Positions 15,983 through 22,873 of a stretch of DNA of 35,964 nucleotides are shown piece by piece. Within the stretch, counting starts at the first letter, position 1. Each line of letters begins with the position of its first letter. The position numbers were made by a program, and so were the translations under genes. The notes below the pieces were generated by a model. That model did not search any database. It was not told where the DNA came from and saw only the letters and a list, made by a program, of their open reading frames with translations. Source of the stretch: Actinomycetes bacterium (GTDB lineage: Bacteria > Actinomycetota > Acidimicrobiia > Acidimicrobiales > Bog-793); assembly GCA_021798985.1 (NCBI GenBank), contig JAJZBI010000034.1, positions 1 through 35,964 on the forward strand. The letters are read 5' to 3'.

Positions 15983-18853
15983 ATGACGGTCGGTCAGCGC
16001 TTGACGGTGCCGCTCGGAGCCAACCGCTCCGTTGTCCTCGACGACGCGGCGAGCGCGCATGTCGTCGAGTCGGGCCACGTGCTCGTCTTTGCGGTCGAGG
16101 GCGCAGACGGGCTCGGCCAGCGCCACCTCCTCGCCACGCTCGAGCCTGGGGATCTCGTCCTCGGTGCCCCCGCCACCGCCGAGCGCCCGCTCTCGTTGCT
16201 CGTGACCGGGGCCGGCGCCGCCGCGCTCGCGCCCGTGCGCCTCGCCGACCTGCTCGCCGGCGCCCTCGAGGGCCTTGATCCCGCCGCCGCCATCGAATCG
16301 TGGGTGACGGCGATCTCCGCCCGCCTTGCCCGGAACCGACAGGTGCCGACGGGTCTTGGCCTGCTCGTCCCCGGCGGACAGGAGATGGCGGCGGGAGCGT
16401 CGCTCCATCTGGAGAGCGGGGTGCGTTTCGTCCGCTGCACCGCCGGGTTGCTCGCCCTCGTCGGAGCCGAGTCGGCGGCGATCGGGCCCGGCGACGCCCC
16501 GCTCCCCCTCGCCGACGAGGCATGGGTGCGCGCGCTCGACGAGAGCCGCGTCGAGGTGCTCGATGCGGCGGCCCTGGAGGGACCCGCGTGTGCGGAGAGC
16601 CTGCGTCGCTTCAATGAGCTCGCGTTGACGGTGCTCGCCGACGAGGTGGCGGCGCTCCGCCACCGCCGATCGAGTGAGGCGTTGCGGCTCCAAGACGCCG
16701 ACGTGGCCAGCCAGGAACGAGCGGTCGACGAGCTCGCCCGCGTGCTGTCGGCGCCGAGCCGCGTCGACGTGCGCCCGCGCAGCAGTGATCCGGCGGCCGT
16801 CGCGGTGAGCGTGGTCCTCGCCGAGCTCGGCTCGGACCTCGCTGAGGACGAGCCGGCGCTGGCGCGCCTCGATCGTTCGCTGCCCGCCGACGAGCGCGTG
16901 CGCGCCGCGGCGCGTATCGGCGGCGCGCGGACCCGCACGGTCGGGCTGCCGCCGGATTGGTGGCGCCAGGAGCTCGGCCCGATCATCGGCTACCGGCGCA
17001 TCGACGGCGAGCCGGTCGCGCTCGTGCGCGGCCCGCGCCGCTACCGGGTGTGCGACCCGATCCGCCGGGAGATGTACGACGTCGACGCGGCAGTCGCCGC
17101 CGGGCTTGGCGACGAGGCGGTCTCGCTCTACCGGCCGCTCGCCGAGGAGGCGCGCAGCATCGGCGCCCTGATCCGCCAGGGCCTCTCTGGCTCGGGCTGG
17201 GATCTCGCCTGGCTGCTCGTCTTCGGATCCTTCGCCGGGATCGCCAGCCTGATCACGCCGATCCTCACGGGGAAGATCTTCAACGAGATGATCCCGGGCG
17301 ACGAGCGCGGGAGGCTCGGGATCGCCGTGCTGACCCTTGGGCTGGTCGCCGTCTCGGTCGCCTTCGGGTCGCTCGCCCGCGGCGTGGCCTTCATCCGCAT
17401 CCGCGCCCGCTTCTCCAACCGCGCGACGAGCGCGCTGTGGGACCGATTGCTGCGTCTCCCGGCCGGTTTCTTCGGCAAGCACCTCGTCGGCGCGCTCTCC
17501 AACCGGGCGCGCTCAGTGGAGATGGCCCAGCAGATCCTCTCCGACGGCATCGTCGCCACGGTGCTGAACGGCATCTTCTCGCTCTTCAACATCTACCTGC
17601 TCGCCGCGGCGGGCGGAGCCCTGTTCTGGGTCGGCACGGGGCTCGTCGTGTTCCAACTCGCCGCGATCGTCCTCGTCACTTTGTTCCAGACCCGTCTCAC
17701 GCGGCGCCAGATCGCCGCGCAGAACCGCGCCCAGTCCCTCAGCCTCCAGCTGATCCGGGGGATCAACAAGCTGCGCGTCGCGGCGGCCGAGCGCCGCGGA
17801 TTCGCCACCTGGGCCCGGCGCTTCACCGACCAGAGCCGCGCCGCCTACCGCTCCGGACGTCTTGGCGCGGGGCTGTCGGTCTTCACCACGGCCTGGCCGT
17901 CGCTCACCACCTTGGCCGTCACCGGAGTGGTCGCCACCACCGGGCTCGGCGCCGTCTCGGTGGGCAGCTACATCGAGTTCACCACGGCGCTCGCCCAGGT
18001 GACCGGGGCATTGATCGCGATGGTCGCCGGCCTCAGCACGATCGCCGTCGTCGTTCCGCTGCTCGAGCTGCCCCGGCCGATCCTCGAGGCGAAGGTGGAA
18101 GTCGGCGGGGGCCGCGAGCAGCCGGGCGTGCTGAGCGGGAGTGTCGAGGTCAGCCACGTCAGCTTCCGCTACAGCCCCGATGGCCCCTTCGTCCTCGACG
18201 ACGTCTCGATCGAGGCGGCGCCGGGCGAGTTCATCGCCATCGTCGGCCCGTCTGGGGCGGGCAAGTCCTCGCTCGTCCGCCTGCTGCTCGGCTTCGAGAC
18301 GCCCGAGCTGGGCTCGGTCGTCTACGACGGCAGCGACCTCGGCACGCTCGACACCGCCGCGGTCCGCCGCCAGATCGGCACGGTGATCCAGTCGGCCCGG
18401 CTCTTGCCCGGGACGATCTTCTCCAACATCGCCGGCGGCCTGCCGATCACCCGAGACGAGGCGTGGGCGGCCGCCGAGGCGGCCGGGGTCGCCGCGGACA
18501 TCCGTGCGATGCCGATGGGCATGGAGACCGTGATCGTCGAGGGCGGCGGCGTCGTCTCGGGGGGCCAGCGCCAGCGCATCTTGATCGCTCGGGCGCTCGC
18601 GCTGAAGCCGAGGATCCTGCTCTTCGACGAGGCCACGAGCGCGCTCGACAACATCACCCAGGCGATCGTGACCGAGAGCGTCTCGCGCCTGCAGGTGACC
18701 CGGGTCGTGATCGCGCACCGACTCTCGACAGTCCAAGGCGCGGACCGCATCTACGTGCTCGAGCGAGGGCGCCTCGTGGAGTCGGGCAGCTACGACGCCT
18801 TGATGGCCCGCGACGGCGTCTTTCGTCGCCTGGCCCTTCGCCAGCTCGTCTGA
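15983..18853 (+). CDS. NHLM second ABC transporter with long N-terminal domain
   Basis: 956-aa half-transporter that pairs with the C39 transporter in NHLM exporters. Residues 1-200 contain two cupin/cyclic-nucleotide-binding-like segments (SGHVLVFAVEGADGLGQRHLLATLEPGDLVLG; LESGVRFVRCTAGLLALVGAES), as in this family. A helical region and a short GYRRIDGEPVALVRGPRRYRVCDP module follow, then the membrane domain (about 400-690) and ATPase: GPSGAGKSS, SGGQRQRI, LLFDEATSALD, AHRLSTVQ. There is no C39 triad, so processing rests on the partner. ATG 15983 lies 2 nt after the previous stop. Confidence 0.9.
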   Translation: MTVGQRLTVPLGANRSVVLDDAASAHVVESGHVLVFAVEGADGLGQRHLLATLEPGDLVLGAPATAERPLSLLVTGAGAAALAPVRLADLLAGALEGLDPAAAIESWVTAISARLARNRQVPTGLGLLVPGGQEMAAGASLHLESGVRFVRCTAGLLALVGAESAAIGPGDAPLPLADEAWVRALDESRVEVLDAAALEGPACAESLRRFNELALTVLADEVAALRHRRSSEALRLQDADVASQERAVDELARVLSAPSRVDVRPRSSDPAAVAVSVVLAELGSDLAEDEPALARLDRSLPADERVRAAARIGGARTRTVGLPPDWWRQELGPIIGYRRIDGEPVALVRGPRRYRVCDPIRREMYDVDAAVAAGLGDEAVSLYRPLAEEARSIGALIRQGLSGSGWDLAWLLVFGSFAGIASLITPILTGKIFNEMIPGDERGRLGIAVLTLGLVAVSVAFGSLARGVAFIRIRARFSNRATSALWDRLLRLPAGFFGKHLVGALSNRARSVEMAQQILSDGIVATVLNGIFSLFNIYLLAAAGGALFWVGTGLVVFQLAAIVLVTLFQTRLTRRQIAAQNRAQSLSLQLIRGINKLRVAAAERRGFATWARRFTDQSRAAYRSGRLGAGLSVFTTAWPSLTTLAVTGVVATTGLGAVSVGSYIEFTTALAQVTGALIAMVAGLSTIAVVVPLLELPRPILEAKVEVGGGREQPGVLSGSVEVSHVSFRYSPDGPFVLDDVSIEAAPGEFIAIVGPSGAGKSSLVRLLLGFETPELGSVVYDGSDLGTLDTAAVRRQIGTVIQSARLLPGTIFSNIAGGLPITRDEAWAAAEAAGVAADIRAMPMGMETVIVEGGGVVSGGQRQRILIARALALKPRILLFDEATSALDNITQAIVTESVSRLQVTRVVIAHRLSTVQGADRIYVLERGRLVESGSYDALMARDGVFRRLALRQLV

Positions 18854-18866
18854 TCCGGTGGGGCTC

Positions 18867-19799
18867 ATGGCAAGATCGCCCGAGCGGTCACCGATCTGCG
18901 TGCTGTGCCCACCCCGCTCGTTCTCCTCGGTGACCGTCGCCATGCTCGGTCAGCACCCCGAGCTCTTTGGCTTCCCTGAGCTCGAGCTGTTTGCGGCCGA
19001 GCGCGTCGCCGACGCGCTCGCCAGCGCCGACGCGCTCGCCGGGCACGATCCCTCTCGCGGCATGCCAGGGCTGATGCGAACGATCGCCTACCTGCACGAC
19101 GGGCGCGACGACCCCGCAGCGCGCGCCGCGGCGCGCGCCTATGTCGAGGAGCGGGCGGCCTGGGCGACGACCGATCTGTATCGTGCGATGCTCGCCGAGG
19201 TGGCGCCACGGCGTGGCATCGAGAAGTCGCCGGTCACCCTGGCGAGCGACCGATCCCTCGAGCGCTTTTGCGAGGCCTTCCCCGACGCGCAGTTCTTGCA
19301 TCTGACGCGGCACCCCGCGACGAGCCTCGGCTCCTTGCAGCGCCAGATCCGTCACTGGCACGAGGTGGGTGGCGCCCCGTGGTCCGAAGCCAGCGAGCAA
19401 GCCTCGTGGACCTACGCCGCGTTCTTGTGGTGCCGGGCGCATCGCCGCGCGCTCGCTTTTGCGGCTCGACGGCCCGAGGCGGTCTTACAGGTGCGGGGGG
19501 AGGAACTCGTCAGCGCTCCGCGGAGCATGGCCGCGAGGATCGCTGACTTCCTCGAGATCCGAAGCGATGCCGACGCGCTCGCAGGTGTCGAGCACCCCGA
19601 AAGCTCCTGGCTCGCCGATCGCCCTGAGGCGACTGGCAGCGGGATGGACCGCTTGTTCACCGCGGCGCCGTCGCTGCGCTGCCCACCAGCGCCGCCGGCC
19701 GAGTTGGTCCCGGCCGCGGCGCGCCTTTCGGGATCCTGGAGATCCAAACTCCAAGAGCTTGCCGAACAGCTCGGCTACTCGAGCGAACTTGACGCATAA
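18867..19799 (+). CDS. PAPS-dependent sulfotransferase family protein
   Basis: 310 aa. The N-terminal PPRSFSSVTVAMLGQHPEL matches the PAPS 5'-phosphosulfate loop (PRSGTT-like), and FLHLTRHPATSLGSLQRQI matches the 3'-phosphate segment. Trp-rich helices (SEQASWTYAAFLWCRAHRRAL), VRGEELVSAP and IADFLEI follow the usual order. The likely reaction is sulfate transfer from PAPS to a hydroxyl. ATG 18867 has GGTGGGG upstream; GTG 18858 is an in-frame alternative. Being 13 nt after the exporter gene and upstream of the precursor, it is likely a tailoring enzyme. The core has no Tyr, so the target would be Ser/Thr or a sugar (inference). Confidence 0.8.
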   Translation: MARSPERSPICVLCPPRSFSSVTVAMLGQHPELFGFPELELFAAERVADALASADALAGHDPSRGMPGLMRTIAYLHDGRDDPAARAAARAYVEERAAWATTDLYRAMLAEVAPRRGIEKSPVTLASDRSLERFCEAFPDAQFLHLTRHPATSLGSLQRQIRHWHEVGGAPWSEASEQASWTYAAFLWCRAHRRALAFAARRPEAVLQVRGEELVSAPRSMAARIADFLEIRSDADALAGVEHPESSWLADRPEATGSGMDRLFTAAPSLRCPPAPPAELVPAAARLSGSWRSKLQELAEQLGYSSELDA

Positions 19800-19862
19800 T
19801 AACTGCAACTAACGAGCTTGATCGCCGCCAAAGAAAACGACGGCTGGCTTGCGCCCAGGCCA

Positions 19863-19891
19863 TTGACAGTGCAGGGTACCGCCGGTAATGT
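19863..19891 (+). promoter_or_regulatory. Consensus promoter of the precursor operon with palindrome over the -10
   Basis: TTGACA (19863-19868), a 17-nt spacer and TAATGT (19886-19891) make the best housekeeping promoter in the window. The predicted start near 19898 gives an mRNA leader of about 150 nt before the precursor. An 11-bp palindrome TACCG-C-CGGTA (19877-19887) overlaps the spacer and -10 box and could be an operator. A second TTGACA at 19985 lacks a good -10. Confidence 0.7.
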
Positions 19892-19919
19892 CACGGCGCC
19901 TGGCGTTGGCGGGGGCCAA

Positions 19920-19988
19920 ATGAACAGCCGACTACAGCACGCGACGTGTCGTCGACTGTCACTAGTCGCCGTCGGGTGGGCCTGTTGA
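19920..19988 (+). other. Possible short leader ORF (22 codons) in the precursor 5' UTR
   Basis: ATG 19920 opens a 22-codon frame (MNSRLQHATCRR... ending GWAC) closed by TGA 19986-19988, with GGGGG just upstream. It falls inside the predicted mRNA leader. It may be chance. The surrounding leader also has a TTGGC/GCCAA hairpin and several CGAC/GTCG inverted pairs, so regulatory structure is possible. Confidence 0.2.
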
Positions 19989-20050
19989 CAACGACGCCGG
20001 CGTGCAGACGTCAATCGGCGCGATCCGCCCTTTAGAAAAGGAGCAGCAGC

Positions 20051-20329
20051 ATGTCGAGCGCATCCGAGGTGCTGGCAACTGTCGAGAATAACGCTGAGCT
20101 GCGCCAGCAGCTCAGCGCGGCGAGCAACGCCGACGAGGCCCGCAAGATCCTCTCGTCGGCCGGTGTCTCCATGAGCGACGAGCAGTTCGACACCTTCAAG
20201 GCCAAGTTCGACTCGGGCGAGGTCTCCGAGGACGACCTCGAGCGCGTGGCGGGCGGTGGCGCCGGCACGTGGATCTCAGCGACGGGCTCGGCCGTGGGCG
20301 CTTCGGCTGCCGCTGCGGCCGCCTTCTAG
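20051..20329 (+). CDS. Nif11/NHLP-type RiPP precursor peptide with Cys-free, Ala-rich core
   Basis: 92-aa acidic peptide. Residues 1-69 form a helical Nif11-type leader (EVLATVENNAELRQQL; ADEARKILSSAGVSMSDEQF; SEDDLERVAGG). The double glycine at 68-69 fits cleavage by the C39 transporter upstream. The predicted 23-residue core starts GAGTWISATG, continues SAVGAS, and ends in six Ala (86-91) and Phe92. It has Thr73, Ser76, Thr78, Ser80 and Ser85, one Trp and no Cys. A strong SD (AAAAGGAG, 7 nt before ATG) and a consensus promoter suggest high expression. AGGG|A is a possible alternative cleavage site. The six Ala use mixed codons (GCT, GCC, GCG), so the run is not a simple DNA repeat. Confidence 0.88.
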   Translation: MSSASEVLATVENNAELRQQLSAASNADEARKILSSAGVSMSDEQFDTFKAKFDSGEVSEDDLERVAGGGAGTWISATGSAVGASAAAAAAF

Positions 20330-20342
20330 GCCCTCTCGGCTC

Positions 20343-21614
20343 GTGGTCTCGCGGCGCGAGCTCTGCGCGCCGAAGACCGCAGCAATCGAGTTCCGGGGGC
20401 ACGCCCACCGCAGTGCGAAGCAGTGGCGGAGCACTACGCATCGGGCGTGCCCCCCGGAACAGACCTTCGAACGGATCCAGCCACTACTGGCGCGCGCGGG
20501 GGTGACCCGCGTGGCCGATATCACGGGCCTCGACCGCATCGGCGTGACGGTCGTGTCCGCGCAGCGGCCCAACGCGCGCAGCCTCGCTGCCGCCGCCGGC
20601 AAGGGGTTCGACCGGATCGCCGCCACCGTCTCGGCCTGTATGGAGGCGATCGAGCTGCACCACGCCGAGCATGCCGAGCTCCCCGTCGAGCTTGGCTCGC
20701 TGCGGGCGATGGCCGCACGCGGCCCGGTCGTGGCAGCGGACCGGCTCCCGCTCGTGCGCGACAGCGTGTACACCGACGACGTCGTCCTGCCCTGGACGAT
20801 CGGGTTCGACCTCGTGGCGCAGGCGGAGACTCGCCTGCCGCTCGAGCTCGTCTGCCTCCCGAACCAGGAGGTGCCGGCGCTTCGCATGGGCGGCCAGCTC
20901 TTTCAGGCTGGCTCGAACGGCCTCGCTTCAGGCAACAGCTTTCTCGAGGCGCTGTGCGCGGGCCTCTATGAGGTCATCGAGCGCGATGCACATGCGCTCG
21001 CCCAGCTCGCCGACCGCCAGCTCGGCCGCACGGCGCCCCGCGTCGACGCCATCAACAGCCCGTACCCGCTCGTCCGCGATCTCGCCGAGCGCCTGGATGC
21101 CGCGGGCCAGCTCCTCGTCGTCTGCGACGTCACCTCCGACGTCGACGTGCCATGCCACACGGCGACGATCCTTGACCGACACGAGCGAAACGTCGGGGCG
21201 CACGCTGGCTACGGCTCGCACCTCGATCCCCAGATCTCGATGGTGCGCGCGATCACCGAGGCCGTGCAGGGCCGGGCGATCTACATCAGCGGATCGCGCG
21301 ACGACCTGTACGTGAGCGAGTTCCGGCGCTGGAAGCGCGGGGACCTCGCCTCGAACGTGCGGCGCTTTCTCGAGGCCCCCGCGCCGATCGCCCCCGAGCG
21401 CGCCGACTGCTCCGGGGCGAGCTTTGAGGCCGACGTCGCGACCTTGCTCGCACGCCTGTCGGCGGTCGGCTGCGACGAGGTCGTCGTGGTCGACCTGACC
21501 GATCCCTCCTTCGGCGTTCCCGTGGTCAAGGTCGTGGTCCCCGGGCTCGAGGGCTATGCGGACTTCGCCAACTATGCGCCCGGACCGCGGGGCGCGGCGC
21601 TGCTCGCCGCATGA
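20343..21614 (+). CDS. YcaO domain enzyme 1
   Basis: ATP-dependent peptide-backbone-activating enzyme, 423 aa from GTG 20343, the only canonical start between the precursor stop and the conserved region. YcaO landmarks: THRACPPEQTFERI, ITGLDRIGVTVVSAQRPNARS, GKG, the first ATP/Mg segment SACMEAIELHHAE (Glu101, Glu104), the second FLEALCAGLYEVIERD (Glu202, Glu210, Glu213) and TEAVQGR (Glu306, Gln309). GAHAGYGSHLDPQISMVRAI is typical. The C-terminus (PGPRGAALLAA) lacks the PxPxP motif of azoline-forming YcaO proteins. With TfuA nearby, thioamide formation is the favoured role. A GC hairpin lies in its first codons. No SD is evident, so coupling to the precursor is possible. Confidence 0.88.
   Translation: MVSRRELCAPKTAAIEFRGHAHRSAKQWRSTTHRACPPEQTFERIQPLLARAGVTRVADITGLDRIGVTVVSAQRPNARSLAAAAGKGFDRIAATVSACMEAIELHHAEHAELPVELGSLRAMAARGPVVAADRLPLVRDSVYTDDVVLPWTIGFDLVAQAETRLPLELVCLPNQEVPALRMGGQLFQAGSNGLASGNSFLEALCAGLYEVIERDAHALAQLADRQLGRTAPRVDAINSPYPLVRDLAERLDAAGQLLVVCDVTSDVDVPCHTATILDRHERNVGAHAGYGSHLDPQISMVRAITEAVQGRAIYISGSRDDLYVSEFRRWKRGDLASNVRRFLEAPAPIAPERADCSGASFEADVATLLARLSAVGCDEVVVVDLTDPSFGVPVVKVVVPGLEGYADFANYAPGPRGAALLAA
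20352..20372 (+). terminator. Hairpin between precursor and modification genes
   Basis: CGGCGCG (20352-20358) and CGCGCCG (20366-20372) form a 7-bp all-GC stem with a 7-nt loop, 23 nt after the precursor stop and just inside the first YcaO frame. It lacks a U-tract. It could partially attenuate transcription or stabilise the precursor mRNA 3' end, so that peptide exceeds enzyme. This is inference. Confidence 0.4.
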
Positions 21615-22867
21615 GCGTGGGAAAGCTCCTCGCTCCACCCAGCCTGGCGGGAGCAGTCCTCGACGCCCCCAAGCGCCGGCTCGAGGGCGCCCAGCGAGCG
21701 AGCGACCCCGCCGAGCTGCTGGCGCGCCTTGCCGGGCCGCTCGCAAAGAGCGGCGTGACGCGACTGTGCAACCTGACGGGCCTCGACCGGCTCGGCATCC
21801 CGGTGGCGGCGGCCATCCGGCCGAACAGCTCGTGGTACGCGTGCGACGCCGGCAAGGGCGTGACCGTGGAGGCGGCGCTCGTCTCGGCCGCGATGGAGGC
21901 CATCGAGCGGGCCCGGCTCGAGTCCGTGCGCCCCGCCGGTGTGCGGGCGAGCTACGCCGCGCTCGCCCGCGACGGCCTCGTCGCCGAGCTCTCGGCCTAT
22001 CCGGCGGCGTCCGCGGCCATCTTCCATCCCGAGGTCGAGGCCGAGTGGCACCTCGCCCCGCTCCTTGGCGGCGGCTCGCTCGCCTTGCCCTATGAGATGG
22101 TAGGCGCGATGGCGCCGCGCGCTGGCGGCGACGGTTGCCTGTACGGCTTCCAGGCGGGATCGAATGGCCTGTCCGCCGGTTCGGTGCTCGCCGAGGCGGT
22201 GCTGGCGGGCCTGTACGAGGTGATCGAGCGGGACGCGCTCGCTTGCTGGGAAGCGGCCGCCGGCGCCGGCCGCCGGCGCCTCGCGCTCGGCGAGGTGCTG
22301 GGCGACCTCGCAGATCCCTGGCCAGGGATGCTGGTCGAGCGCTGTCATGCCGCCGGCGTGGTCCCGCTGGTCTTTGAGTGCACGAGCGATGTCGCGGTGC
22401 CGACCTATGCCTGCTTCCTCGCCGGTGACGGCCAGGATGGGGCGAGCGCGCACGCCGGATACGGCGCCCACCTCGACCCCGCGGTGGCCCTCGTGCGGGC
22501 GATCACCGAGGCGGCCCAGTCCCGCGCGGTGCTCTTCGCCGCGGCGCGCGACGACCAGTTCTGGAGCGCCTTTCGCCATCATCGCCGGGTGACGGGCGGG
22601 CAAGGGATCGCCGCGCTGTGCTCGGAGGAGGCGACGGTGCACGAGCTCCCCGACGATTCGAGCGGGGCGAGCTTTGGGGCGGACCTCGCCCGCGTGCTCC
22701 TCGCCCTCGACGGGGTGGGGTGCCCCGACGTCGCGGTCGTCGAGCTCGGTGGGGAAGGGGAATTTCCGGCGGTCGTGCGGGTGGTGGTCCCCGGCCTCGA
22801 GGGCTATCCCCACATCGAGAGCTACGCCGTGGGCCGGCGCGCTGGCGCTGCGGCTGGGAGAAGATAG
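21611..22867 (+). CDS. YcaO domain enzyme 2
   Basis: 418 aa, starting in an ATGA overlap with the first YcaO stop. It is clearly paralogous: LTGLDRLGIPVAAAIRPNSS, GKG, SAAMEAIERARLE (Glu96, Glu99), LAEAVLAGLYEVIERDALACW (Glu203, Glu206), TEAAQSR (Glu300, Gln303), GAHAGYGAHLDPAVALVRAI and a similar end (VVVPGLEGYPHIESYA). It keeps the canonical Arg in MEAIER, where YcaO 1 has Leu. It also lacks a C-terminal PxPxP. Two intact YcaO proteins with one TfuA suggest two reactions or a heterodimer. Which protein pairs with TfuA cannot be told from sequence. Confidence 0.9.
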   Translation: MSVGKLLAPPSLAGAVLDAPKRRLEGAQRASDPAELLARLAGPLAKSGVTRLCNLTGLDRLGIPVAAAIRPNSSWYACDAGKGVTVEAALVSAAMEAIERARLESVRPAGVRASYAALARDGLVAELSAYPAASAAIFHPEVEAEWHLAPLLGGGSLALPYEMVGAMAPRAGGDGCLYGFQAGSNGLSAGSVLAEAVLAGLYEVIERDALACWEAAAGAGRRRLALGEVLGDLADPWPGMLVERCHAAGVVPLVFECTSDVAVPTYACFLAGDGQDGASAHAGYGAHLDPAVALVRAITEAAQSRAVLFAAARDDQFWSAFRHHRRVTGGQGIAALCSEEATVHELPDDSSGASFGADLARVLLALDGVGCPDVAVVELGGEGEFPAVVRVVVPGLEGYPHIESYAVGRRAGAAAGRR

Positions 22868-22873
22868 GGCGCT

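Noticed and set aside
19985-20013. Second TTGACA as a precursor promoter
   Set aside because: Seventeen bases downstream is ACGTCA, not a TANNNT box, so the upstream promoter is preferred.
20256-20342. Longer YcaO 1 starting within the precursor gene
   Set aside because: The extra residues are an out-of-frame reading of the precursor core codons (Arg/Pro-rich); GTG 20343 lies after the precursor stop.
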